Origin: F23-D06 sp963620035
Lineage (GTDB): Bacteria > Bacteroidota > Bacteroidia > Bacteroidales > WCHB1-69
Direction: 5' to 3'
Assembly (NCBI GenBank): GCA_963620035.1
Contig: CAVEXN010000022.1
Location: 1 to 39,059, forward strand
Length of the DNA: 39,059 nt
Below are positions 7,040-15,212 of the stretch, piece after piece. The position numbers and the translations under genes were made by a program. A model generated the notes under the pieces. It saw only the letters and a list, made by a program, of their open reading frames with translations. It was not told the DNA's origin and made no database searches. Every line of letters begins with the position of its first letter. The first letter of the stretch is position 1.

Positions 7040-9958
7040 ATGTCTAAAAACCATTACTCGGGCTTGTCTGATGCGGAAGTGTCGGAAAGCCGCCTTAAAC
7101 ATGGCGCCAATGTGCTGACGCCGCCCGCAGAGGTTTCCGTGTGGGAGAAAATTCGCAACTGCTTGCATTTCTGGCTCATCAAGGTCTATATCTGCGTGTT
7201 CGTGCTGGCGGCGGCCGCCGCTGTTGCGCTGCCGCTCACTGGCATCTCTACCCATGAGGGCCTCTGGATTGCCCCCGTTCTCACTTTCGTCCTTACACTC
7301 CTCACCTACGTTGTGGCCTACCTCGGCGGCACCTGGGACAAGGAAAACCGCAAGTTTACGATGGACCCTCTTTTCACAATCCTCCTCTTCGCCCTGCTCC
7401 TCTCCGGCGGCATCTCGTTCTATGAGGGCGTGTTTGGCGGCGTGGCAGGCTGGAAACCTTACCTCGAACCCATCGGCATCGCCGCCGCCGTACTGCTCGC
7501 TACCGCCGTGGCACACGTCCTCGAAAGCCAGAACGAGAAGACGTTCAAAAGCCTCAATGAGGTGAACGACGATACGCTCGTCAAGGTAATCCGCAACAGC
7601 AATGTATGCCAAATCCCACGCCGCGATGTGGTGGTGGGCGACATTATCATGCTTGAGGCCGGCGAGGAGGTGCCCGCCGACGCTGAACTGCTCGAATGCA
7701 TGAACCTCAACATGAACGAGTCGTCACTTACCGGCGAACTGCAATGCGCCAAGACAACCATGGAGGCCGAGTTCGACAAGGACGCCACTTATCCCTCCAA
7801 CCATATCATGAAAGGCTGCACGGTGATGGAGGGCGACTGCATAGCACGCGTGTTTGCCGTGGGCGACGCCACCGCCTGCGGCAAGGTCTTTGAGGCCGCC
7901 CAGGTCAGAGACGGCGAGGCCACCCCACTGAGCGAAAAACTCGACCAACTGGCCAATATCATCACGAAGGTGAGCTACAGCGTAGCTGTCCTGATCATCG
8001 TGGGCCGTATCCTCGTATATGCCCTCAAAGGCAACATCCAACTCGACACCCCCAACGGATGTGTCGATTTTGTGAGCTATATCCTCAATTCGTTCATGAT
8101 TGCCGTGACGCTCGTGGTGGTCTCCGTGCCCGAAGGACTGCCGATGGCCGTGACCCTCAGCCTCGCTTTCAGCATGAAAAGGCTGATGAAACAGAACACG
8201 CTGCCCCGCACAATGCACGCCTGCGAAACGATGGGCGCCGTCTCCGTGATCTGCTCCGACAAGACCGGCACGCTGACCCAAAACCAGATGAAGGTGGTGA
8301 ACTCCGACTTTGACGGCATCCAGGGCCAGGACCTCTCCGGCACCGACCGCATCTCCGCACTGCTCAAGGAGTGCATCGCCATGAACACGACCGCCAACCT
8401 CGACTTTGCCGACGCCGCCAAAATCAAGGCTATCGGCAACCCTACCGAGGGCGCTCTGCTGCTCTGGCTGCACCGCAACGGCATCAATTACCTCGATATC
8501 CGCGAGGAGGTGCCCGTCCTCGACCGCATACAGTTCACTACCGAACTGAAATATATGGCCACGGTGGTCAAATCGCAGGTCACCGGCGGCCTGGTGGTGT
8601 ATGCCAAAGGCGCCCCCGACATCCTGATGGGCATGTGCAACGTTTCACCCGAGGAGAAGAAACGCTATGAGACTATCCTCGCCGACTACCAAAGCCACGC
8701 TAACCGCACACTGGCGTTTGCCTATAAGGAGATTGGCGACAATGACAATGTCATCACCGACGGCAAACTCAACGTCAAAGACCTGACACTCATGGGTGTG
8801 GCGGGCATCGAAGACCCCGTCCGCGCCGATGTGCCCGCCGCCATCGAAGACTGCTCCAAGGCCGGCATACAGGTCAAGATCGTCACGGGCGACGCTCCGG
8901 GCACGGCCAAGGAGATCGGCCGCCAACTCGGGCTCTGGAAAGATACCGACAGCGACGTGAATATCATGACCGGTGCCGACATCTGCGCCATGAACGATGA
9001 CGAACTGCGCGAACGTATCGCAAAGGTGAAGATCATCTCGCGCGCCCGCCCTAACGACAAGGAACGTATCGTTCGCATGCTCAAGGATATGGGTATGGTG
9101 GTGGCCGTCACCGGCGACGGCACTAACGACGCCCCCGCCCTCAATGCCGCCAATGTGGGACTCTCAATGGGCGACGGCACCTCCGTGGCAAAGGAGGCCA
9201 GCGACATGACAATCCTCGACAACTCTTTCGCAACCATCGCCAATGCCGTAATGTGGGGACGCTCGCTCTACAAGAACATCAAGCGTTTCATCCTTTTCCA
9301 GATGACGGTGAACGTGGCGGCCAGCCTCATCGTGGCAATCGGCGCGTTTGTCGGCACGGAGTCACCGCTTACCGTCACGCAGATGCTTTGGGTGAACCTG
9401 ATTATGGACACGTTTGCTGCCCTCGCCCTTGCCTCGCTCCCGCCTACCAAGAAGGTGATGGACGAGAAGCCGCGCTCCGTCAATGAGCATATCCTCAAAG
9501 GCATGGGCGTCAATGTCCTGGCCGTGGGCGGCATCTTTACCGCCATTCTGCTGGCTATACTGTTCTTCTTCCAGCACGCCGATGTCACCAGCCTGCCGGA
9601 CGTGTTCAACGGCAACGTACATTGGGGCGCCTACAACGGACTCTCGCCCTACGAACTCGGGCTCTTCTTTACCATCTTCGTGATGCTGCAGTTCTGGAAC
9701 CTCTTCAATGCCAAGGCTTTCATGACCAACGATTTTGCATCGAAAGGATTGTCGTGGAAGAAAAACAAATTGTTCATACTCATTGCTATGGTCATCCTCT
9801 TCGGTCAAATCGCCATCACGGAAATTCCCGGCTTGCAGGTGATGTTCAATATTGCCGAAGGCGGAGTCAAGACGATAGACTGGATCCTCATCATTGCGCT
9901 CACCTCGTTCGTGCTGTGGATAGGGGAGATTATCCGACTGCTTCGCCGCAAAAGATAA
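7040..9958 (+). CDS. Calcium-translocating P-type ATPase (PMCA-like)
   Basis: ATP-driven cation pump of the inner membrane, 972 aa. The M4 cation-site motif PEGLP is at residues 364-368. The phosphorylation motif DKTGTLT has its aspartate at residue 407, the hinge motif TGDGTND is at 691-697, and the actuator motif SLTGE is upstream of both. The N-terminal cation ATPase domain and the C-terminal group of four or so membrane segments are complete, and the layout matches plasma-membrane calcium ATPases (type IIB) seen in Bacteroidetes. Calcium as substrate is a family-based inference. The gene stands alone, with repeat copies on both sides. Its codons favour C in the third position, like its neighbours. 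The start at 7040 is the only ATG fitting the N-terminal domain. Confidence 0.94.
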   Translation: MSKNHYSGLSDAEVSESRLKHGANVLTPPAEVSVWEKIRNCLHFWLIKVYICVFVLAAAAAVALPLTGISTHEGLWIAPVLTFVLTLLTYVVAYLGGTWDKENRKFTMDPLFTILLFALLLSGGISFYEGVFGGVAGWKPYLEPIGIAAAVLLATAVAHVLESQNEKTFKSLNEVNDDTLVKVIRNSNVCQIPRRDVVVGDIIMLEAGEEVPADAELLECMNLNMNESSLTGELQCAKTTMEAEFDKDATYPSNHIMKGCTVMEGDCIARVFAVGDATACGKVFEAAQVRDGEATPLSEKLDQLANIITKVSYSVAVLIIVGRILVYALKGNIQLDTPNGCVDFVSYILNSFMIAVTLVVVSVPEGLPMAVTLSLAFSMKRLMKQNTLPRTMHACETMGAVSVICSDKTGTLTQNQMKVVNSDFDGIQGQDLSGTDRISALLKECIAMNTTANLDFADAAKIKAIGNPTEGALLLWLHRNGINYLDIREEVPVLDRIQFTTELKYMATVVKSQVTGGLVVYAKGAPDILMGMCNVSPEEKKRYETILADYQSHANRTLAFAYKEIGDNDNVITDGKLNVKDLTLMGVAGIEDPVRADVPAAIEDCSKAGIQVKIVTGDAPGTAKEIGRQLGLWKDTDSDVNIMTGADICAMNDDELRERIAKVKIISRARPNDKERIVRMLKDMGMVVAVTGDGTNDAPALNAANVGLSMGDGTSVAKEASDMTILDNSFATIANAVMWGRSLYKNIKRFILFQMTVNVAASLIVAIGAFVGTESPLTVTQMLWVNLIMDTFAALALASLPPTKKVMDEKPRSVNEHILKGMGVNVLAVGGIFTAILLAILFFFQHADVTSLPDVFNGNVHWGAYNGLSPYELGLFFTIFVMLQFWNLFNAKAFMTNDFASKGLSWKKNKLFILIAMVILFGQIAITEIPGLQVMFNIAEGGVKTIDWILIIALTSFVLWIGEIIRLLRRKR

Positions 9959-9981
9959 CCGTTTTTCAGACGTTAGTTTTC

Positions 9982-10015
9982 AGATGGAACGGTATGCGTA
10001 ATGCCTCTCAAGTCA
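9982..10015 (+). repeat. Intergenic repeat core after the ATPase gene
   Basis: AGATGGAAC-GGTATGCGTA-ATGCCTCT (9982-10008) differs from the 6803-6829 copy at only a few positions and has the same orientation. It begins 24 bases after the ATPase stop codon. The hairpin unit is absent here. Confidence 0.7.
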
Positions 10016-10165
10016 AAAGTCGGGGATGCGGATTGTGAACGCCGAAGCACACACGCTGAAACAGGAAGCGGCACGGCTCACGGAACAACTCAATAAATTG
10101 ACAAACAATAATATGACATTCAATGAGACAAGTTCAACTTGGAAAGTTATAAAAACGGGGAAGCA

Positions 10166-10191
10166 GGAAGCCCGCCGTACGGCGGGCTTCC
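10166..10191. terminator. Perfect GC-rich palindrome
   Basis: GGAAGCCCGCCG (10166-10177) and CGGCGGGCTTCC (10180-10191) are perfect inverted repeats separated by two bases. It could terminate transcription from either side, though no T-tract follows directly on the plus strand. It sits exactly where the transposase remnant loses its reading match, so it may also mark a deletion or insertion junction. Confidence 0.5.
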
Positions 10192-10803
10192 TTATCTTCA
10201 GCCGCACCTTAAGCTTATGCCTGTCGATGATGTCCGCGAACCAGTCGCGCCCGATGGGGTCATTCCCCTGGAAGTCTCGCCGGTACATATGCCAAAGCTT
10301 GGCGCCTCCGATTCCCGGATCTTTTATCCGTATAGTCCTGATGTATTCCAGGGCAAAGGCTTCCCTGGGTGCCCGGACCAGAACCTTTGATTCGTTGTGT
10401 TTGTATTATGCCTGCTTCGATACGCCAAACAGCTCGCAAAGATGTTGAACTTGGCTTCCGCGACATTGATGATTCCGTCATACGCTTCAGCCTTGATCTC
10501 GACCTTGTCCAGCTGCGCTCGCAGTTTCTTGAACTCGGATTGAAGCTCCAGAACCGTCTTCGGAAGTTCCTCCTCTTGAACCTCCGCCGAAGGCTTGGAA
10601 GCCTTCCTGACTTGTTTAACTCCTTTCATAGATGCTACTTGCGGGTTTTGTCCCGCAAAGATAGCAATCCATTTGTAAAGAATGGTACGCGAGATGGGGA
10701 GGACCTTGCAGATATGCGTCCCGCACATCCCCTCTTCGAAATACAAGTGCATCGCTTTCTTGTAATAGAGATCGCGCTTGTTAGAATGGCTGATAAATCG
10801 CAT
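10192..10803 (-). pseudogene. Truncated IS3-family transposase (orfA plus start of orfB)
   Basis: From 10803 the minus strand encodes an IS3-type OrfA. It has a helix-turn-helix region (ISRTILYKWIAIFAG) followed by a helical stretch ending AEAKFNI. At that point the match moves to another frame and continues as the start of OrfB: CELFGVSKQA, a stop codon, YKHNESK, then REAFALEYIRTIR, DPGIGGAKLWHMYRR and GRDWFADIIDRHKLKVR. A frame change between OrfA and OrfB is normal for IS3 elements. The stop inside OrfB and its loss after about 90 residues, before the DDE catalytic core, show that the element is dead. The truncation coincides with the palindrome at 10166-10191. No terminal inverted repeats were identified. 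Confidence 0.8.
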
Positions 10804-10895
10804 TTGTTTTTAGCATTTGCGAGTCAACTTTTTTCAGGGAAATACTATGGCTATATCTACTCCTATTCGTTCTGAAAGCCATTAGCTTGACAGAC

Positions 10896-12395
10896 TCATT
10901 TCCTCAATTGGATCCGCATCACGGTGCCTTTGTCGGGGGCGGAACTCTTGACAAAGAGCTTTCCTTTGTGGTATTCGCGGATGATGCGACGGGCGAGCGT
11001 CAGGCCGAGGCCCCAGCCGCGGTTCTTGGAGGTGTATCCGGGCATGAAGATGCGCTTCTGCATTCGGTAAGGAATACCCTTGCCCGTGTCGGCAATGTCG
11101 ATGTTCACCTTGTCCTTCTCCTCGCTGATCCTAATGGTTATCGAGCCTTTGCCCTCCATGGCGTCAACCGCATTCTTGCAGATGTTCTCTATCACCCATT
11201 CAAAAAGGTAGCGGTTCAGCGAGAGGGTGAGATGCTCCTGCTCCGACTGCACGGCAATCTTGACCATCGAGGGCACGCGCGACTGAAGGTAGGCCACAAA
11301 CTCCTTGATCACTGCTACCAAGTCTTCGGGTTCAAGTACCGGCACGGAACCTATTTTGGAAAAACGCTGTGCTATGGTTTCAAGGCGGTGTACATCCTTG
11401 CCGATCTCAGTAGGCACCGACTGCTCTATGGGCATCTCCTTCAGCAGTTCGGTCCAGGCCATCAACGAAGATATGGGTGTGCCTAGCTGGTGTGCTGTCT
11501 CCTTTGACATACCTACCCAGATGCGGTTCTGTTCCGACTTGCGCGACGTGCTGAACAGCAACGAGGCAACAATGATGAAGATGACAATGAAGCCCAATTC
11601 GATAAAGGGGAACATACGCAGCTGTTTCAGCACCGACGACTCTTCGTAATAGACATAGCAGGTGCCGTGGTCGAGCAGGTTGAGCACAATCGGGGGGTTC
11701 TCGCCTTTCATCTTCTCAAGCCGTCCGGCGAGACGTGACGGGTCGGCGACTATGGAAGAATCGATATTGCCCGTATTGATGACATTGCGGCGGGTGCTGT
11801 CAGTGATAATGACCGGCGCGGAGGCGGAATTGATGACCGTTTCCTGAAAGAACGACTGGATGAGATTGTCGATGACGACATGGAGTTTGCCATAGATGGG
11901 CGACTCCTGATAGTAGAACGTCACGTATTGGTTTTCGAGGAAAGGGACGCTTTGGCTGGAATACAGTTCGATGGCATCACCCATTTCGCGGATGTTCTTC
12001 ATACGGGCTATGCTGTCGGGCACATTGATAGAGGCATCGATAGTGCCGCCCTTGCTGGTGATGATCAGCGGCACCGTCTTGTTTGACGAAATGATTTCAT
12101 TGTAGAAAGTGAGATCCTCGTCAAGCGGGGCCTCAATGATTTTCTTCACCGTAGTGGCGAGTATCCGGGCATGGTTGTCCTCTTCAACCTTGATGGAATT
12201 GAAGAAATGTTCTGTTTCGTTTACAATCTGCGCCTTGTAGGAGATGGCGCCGGCCCAGATTTCCATCCGTTTGCGCTCCTCCTGCGCAATGTTGTTCACC
12301 AGTTTGTTGGCATAGAAGATAATCACCACATACACGACTGCCGCCGATATGAACAGCAGCCATTTGAGTTGAGTACTATGGCCATTCCTTCTCAT
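10896..12395 (-). CDS. Orphan sensor histidine kinase
   Basis: Membrane-bound two-component sensor, 499 aa. One membrane helix lies at about residues 10-29 and a second at about 263-284, enclosing a periplasmic domain of about 230 residues without a motif I recognise. The phospho-acceptor helix is KETAHQLGTPISSL with the histidine at 302. The ATP-binding domain shows the N box (ENICKNAVDAM), the G1 box (DTGKGIP) and the G2 box (NRGWGLGLTLARRI). No HAMP domain and no adjacent response regulator are evident, so its partner must be encoded elsewhere. It starts 9 bases after the MoxR gene and so is probably the last gene of the surA-moxR-kinase operon. A sensing role in envelope state is inferred from that context only. 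Confidence 0.9.
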   Translation of the reverse strand: MRRNGHSTQLKWLLFISAAVVYVVIIFYANKLVNNIAQEERKRMEIWAGAISYKAQIVNETEHFFNSIKVEEDNHARILATTVKKIIEAPLDEDLTFYNEIISSNKTVPLIITSKGGTIDASINVPDSIARMKNIREMGDAIELYSSQSVPFLENQYVTFYYQESPIYGKLHVVIDNLIQSFFQETVINSASAPVIITDSTRRNVINTGNIDSSIVADPSRLAGRLEKMKGENPPIVLNLLDHGTCYVYYEESSVLKQLRMFPFIELGFIVIFIIVASLLFSTSRKSEQNRIWVGMSKETAHQLGTPISSLMAWTELLKEMPIEQSVPTEIGKDVHRLETIAQRFSKIGSVPVLEPEDLVAVIKEFVAYLQSRVPSMVKIAVQSEQEHLTLSLNRYLFEWVIENICKNAVDAMEGKGSITIRISEEKDKVNIDIADTGKGIPYRMQKRIFMPGYTSKNRGWGLGLTLARRIIREYHKGKLFVKSSAPDKGTVMRIQLRK

Positions 12396-12404
12396 AGTGA
12401 AGGC

Positions 12405-13385
12405 TTATTCTGCCGCATCCAGCAGTTTGTCGATAATCTGTTCCACCGTTATGCCCTCTGCCTCGGCCTTGTAGTTCTTGATGATGCGGTGGCGGAGAAT
12501 ATTGTGCGCCACCGCCTTCACGTCTTCGATGTCGGGCGAGTACTTGCCGTTGAGCACGGCGTGGGTACGTGCGCCGACAATGAGGAACTGCGAAGCGCGT
12601 GGCCCTGCTCCCCAGGCCAGGTAATCGTCGGCCCATTGGTGGGCGAGCGGCGTACCCGGACGTGTCAAGGTAGAGAGGGTCACCGCATAACGGTAAACAT
12701 TTTCGGGGACCGGCACCTTCTGCAGCAACTTTTGGTAAAAGATGATCTCTTCCACCGTAAGCACCCTTTGAGGCTCCTGCATGGCGCCGTGAATCGTTCT
12801 TTTCACAATCTGCACCTCTTCGTCCTTGGTGGGATAGTCGAGATTGATATTGAACATGAAGCGGTCCTGCTGCGCTTCGGGAAGCGGATAGGTGCCTTCC
12901 TGCTCGATAGGGTTCTGGGTAGCCAGCACAAAAAACGGGTCGGGCAGCGGATAAGTAGTGCCGTTCATACTCACCGAGCGTTCCTGCATAGCTTCCAGCA
13001 GTGCCGACTGCGTTTTTGGTGGTGTACGGTTAATCTCGTCGGCAAGCACAATATTGGCGAAAACGGGGCCTTTCACGAACCTGAAATTACGGCGGTCGTC
13101 CAGAATCTCCGCCCCCATGATGTCAGAGGGCATCAAGTCGGGCGTAAACTGGATACGGTTATAACTCATATCCACCGCCTTGGCTATAGTCGTAATCATC
13201 AATGTTTTGGCCAAACCGGGCACGCCTATCAGCAAAGCGTGGCTGCGGCTGAACATCGCCATAAGGATATTCTCCACCACATTGTCTTGCCCTACGATGA
13301 CCTTGGCAATCTCCTGCTTAAGCTCTTTATATTTATCTACGAAAGCCTCAATGGCTTCCACATCGTTTTTCACGTTCAAGTCCAT
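12405..13385 (-). CDS. MoxR-family AAA+ ATPase
   Basis: Chaperone-like AAA+ ATPase of 326 aa. Walker A is GVPGLAKT (residues 54-61) and Walker B with its following asparagine is VLADEINR (113-120). The segment TPPKTQSALLEAMQE and the sensor region FFVLATQNPIEQEGTYPLPEAQQDRF are hallmark MoxR sequences. The C-terminal lid domain follows. MoxR proteins usually help assemble or activate partners, often with von Willebrand A-domain proteins encoded next door. No such gene is present here. Instead the gene is sandwiched between a periplasmic isomerase and a sensor kinase with gaps of only 17 and 9 bases. Confidence 0.93.
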   Translation of the reverse strand: MDLNVKNDVEAIEAFVDKYKELKQEIAKVIVGQDNVVENILMAMFSRSHALLIGVPGLAKTLMITTIAKAVDMSYNRIQFTPDLMPSDIMGAEILDDRRNFRFVKGPVFANIVLADEINRTPPKTQSALLEAMQERSVSMNGTTYPLPDPFFVLATQNPIEQEGTYPLPEAQQDRFMFNINLDYPTKDEEVQIVKRTIHGAMQEPQRVLTVEEIIFYQKLLQKVPVPENVYRYAVTLSTLTRPGTPLAHQWADDYLAWGAGPRASQFLIVGARTHAVLNGKYSPDIEDVKAVAHNILRHRIIKNYKAEAEGITVEQIIDKLLDAAE

Positions 13386-13402
13386 GTTTCATTTCATTTT
13401 TT

Positions 13403-14749
13403 TCAGGGTATCTGCCATCTGGTCACAAACGGGCACTCCCTGTACTGGTTATTCAATTTGATGTTAGTCACTTTCACTTTGTCGAGCACCCATTTCTGAA
13501 GCGCATCGTACTTCTTCTCCTCGAGGGCGGCGTTCTTTATAAGGTCATAGTCTTCCACTATATTGGCCCTGTGTTCAGCCACTTTCTCTTTAAGGTAGAT
13601 AAGGCGGTAGGCCATCACGCCGTCGTCATTGACAAACGGCACACACTCGGAATACTCGCCGGGGATCAGTTTGGCCACGGTGGCGTAGGTGGCGTCATCC
13701 ATCGTCTGCCTGTCGAAGCTGAAAGAGTTGGTATATTGGTTCACCACCATGCCGCCGCTGGTCTTCGTTGTTCCGTCGGAGAAGCGTTTGGCGGCCTCTT
13801 CGATACCAAGATGTTCATTCACGATAATTTTCCTTACACTGTCGAGATAAGTGATTGCCTTGACCTGCTCATCGGTAGAGGGTTTGGGCTGGATGAGGAT
13901 ATGGGCGCAGTGGATTGACTCGCCGCGGCGTTCAATAAGCTGGATGATATGATAGCCGGCGCGCGTCTTCACCACTTGCGACACCTCTCCCGACTTGAGG
14001 TTGAAAGCCACGGCTTCAAACTCGGGATAGAGGGTGCCCCGCTCCACGAAACCGAGGTCGCCGCCCTTGGAGGCGCTGCCCGGGTCGTCGGAATAGAGGC
14101 GTGCCAGCATCGAGAACTTCTCGCCGCGCAGCACGCGCTCGCGGTAATCGTTGAGCCTGGTCTTCACCGACTCGGTTTCGGCATCGCTGACAGGCGGGAT
14201 CTTCACCACCTCGCCGAACTGGTAGGAGGTAGGCACCACAGGCATACTGTCGCTACTCATCCGCGCGGCGAACTGCTTCACCTCCGAAGGTGTCACCGTG
14301 ATGCTGCCCGTGATCTTCGACTGCACCTGTTCGATGAGCGCCTGCTCATACATCATCTCGCGCAGGTCTTTCTTGATCTCCGTCATCGATTTCTTGAAAT
14401 ACTCCTCGATATATTTGGTGTTCCCGCCTACTTGTTGCAAAAAGTAAGAGAGGCGGGCATTGATGCGGTAGTCTATCTCCTCATCGGAGACCTCGATACT
14501 GTCGAGTTGGGCCTGATTGACCATCAACTTGTTGAACACCAACGTTTCAAGAATATAGCAACGGGTATCGTCAGGGTCTTCCACCGTATTGAACTGCGCC
14601 GTATAGTCAAGATAATGCTTCTCGAGGTCTGACCTCATGATGATATCTTTGCCGATAACCGCCACGATACCGTCAACGGGAACGCCGGTTTGGGCAAAAG
14701 AGACAAGGCTGAACAAAGTCAGCAGGGCCGTGGTTATATGTCTTTTCAT
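13403..14749 (-). CDS. surA: SurA-like periplasmic peptidyl-prolyl isomerase
   Basis: Periplasmic chaperone/isomerase expected to help outer-membrane proteins fold, 448 aa. The start at 14749 (MKRHITTALLTLFSLVSFAQ) gives a signal peptide; the frame continues to 14845 without one. Residues about 22-150 form the helical SurA N domain (VDGIVAVIGKDIIMRSDLE). Two parvulin domains follow at about 175-272 (SDDPGSASKGGDLGFVERG, GYHIIQLIERR) and about 278-385 (IHCAHILIQPKPS, RFSDGTTKTSGGMV). It is the first gene after rpmH in the same direction and is followed at 17 bases by moxR. Calling it SurA rather than a generic PpiC protein is a judgement based on the two-domain layout. Bacteroidetes usually carry several such paralogues. 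Confidence 0.85.
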   Translation of the reverse strand: MKRHITTALLTLFSLVSFAQTGVPVDGIVAVIGKDIIMRSDLEKHYLDYTAQFNTVEDPDDTRCYILETLVFNKLMVNQAQLDSIEVSDEEIDYRINARLSYFLQQVGGNTKYIEEYFKKSMTEIKKDLREMMYEQALIEQVQSKITGSITVTPSEVKQFAARMSSDSMPVVPTSYQFGEVVKIPPVSDAETESVKTRLNDYRERVLRGEKFSMLARLYSDDPGSASKGGDLGFVERGTLYPEFEAVAFNLKSGEVSQVVKTRAGYHIIQLIERRGESIHCAHILIQPKPSTDEQVKAITYLDSVRKIIVNEHLGIEEAAKRFSDGTTKTSGGMVVNQYTNSFSFDRQTMDDATYATVAKLIPGEYSECVPFVNDDGVMAYRLIYLKEKVAEHRANIVEDYDLIKNAALEEKKYDALQKWVLDKVKVTNIKLNNQYRECPFVTRWQIP

Positions 14750-14820
14750 CCTCACTGTTCTGATTTGTAACTGTTTTTTTCCTTTGCGGAACGGACAGAG
14801 CCGTCTTGAAATTGTGGGGG

Positions 14821-14828
14821 CGAAAATA
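14821..14828 (-). promoter_or_regulatory. Possible -7 element for the surA-moxR-kinase operon
   Basis: Minus-strand TATTTTCG matches TAnnTTTG at all but one position, 71 bases upstream of the surA start and just after the terminator-like hairpin. Weak evidence. Confidence 0.3.
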
Positions 14829-14830
14829 CG

Positions 14831-14858
14831 AAAAAAAGAAGACAAACGCCTTCTTTTT
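14831..14858 (-). terminator. Terminator-like hairpin after rpmH
   Basis: On the minus strand AAAAAGAAG, an eight-base loop (GCGTTTGT) and CTTCTTTTTTT form a hairpin with a trailing T-run, 30 bases past the rpmH stop. The stem is AT-rich, so termination may be partial and allow read-through into surA. Confidence 0.5.
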
Positions 14859-14887
14859 CCTTTGTTGATGCAATGGTCTCGTCCAAC

Positions 14888-15046
14888 TTATTTTCTTCCA
14901 AGACTTTCGTCGGAAACGGTGAGTTTCTTTCTCCCCTTTGCCCTGCGGGCTGCCAGTACGCGGCGACCATTTGCGGTGGACATTCTCTCTCTGAAACCAT
15001 GCTTGTTCCTGCGTCTCTCGTTAGAGGGTTGATATGTTCTTTTCAT
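14888..15046 (-). CDS. rpmH: 50S ribosomal protein L34
   Basis: A 52-codon gene. The protein begins MKRTYQPSNERRRNKHGF, contains RERMSTANGRRVLAARRAKG and ends RKKLTVSDESLGRK. This is the full-length highly basic L34 protein of the large ribosomal subunit, with the conserved KRTYQPS start and the GRRVLAARRAKGR core intact. The start ATG is at 15046 and the stop TAA at 14888. It lies upstream of surA in the same direction, separated by 138 bases that hold a terminator-like hairpin. Divergently on the other side is the large exported protein gene. A -7 element lies about 40 bases upstream. Identification is secure because L34 is strongly conserved. Confidence 0.97.
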   Translation of the reverse strand: MKRTYQPSNERRRNKHGFRERMSTANGRRVLAARRAKGRKKLTVSDESLGRK

Positions 15047-15087
15047 CTCTTCTGTTTATTTATTTTTCCAACATTTTTTCAAGGCTG

Positions 15088-15095
15088 CAAAAGTA
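15088..15095 (-). promoter_or_regulatory. -7 promoter element for rpmH
   Basis: Minus-strand TACTTTTG, within TGTACTTTTGCAGCC, is an exact match to TAnnTTTG. It predicts a leader of about 35 bases before the rpmH start. Confidence 0.55.
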
Positions 15096-15212
15096 CACTT
15101 TTTTCTTACACTTCCGACGGCAAAATAAATTTTAGTCTTTAAAAATGCAAAGCGGCCTATCTGCGTTTTTTTTGCTATTATTGCTTTTCCGTTTTTGTAA
15201 CCCAATAAATTG

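Noticed and set aside
10026..10448. Plus-strand 140-codon frame after the ATPase
   Set aside because: Most of it is antisense to the IS3 remnant; only its first 35 codons look protein-like and are too few to support a gene.
12171..13499. Long plus-strand open frame of 442 codons
   Set aside because: It is antisense to the kinase and MoxR genes, whose motifs are unmistakable, and its product has no signal peptide or family features.
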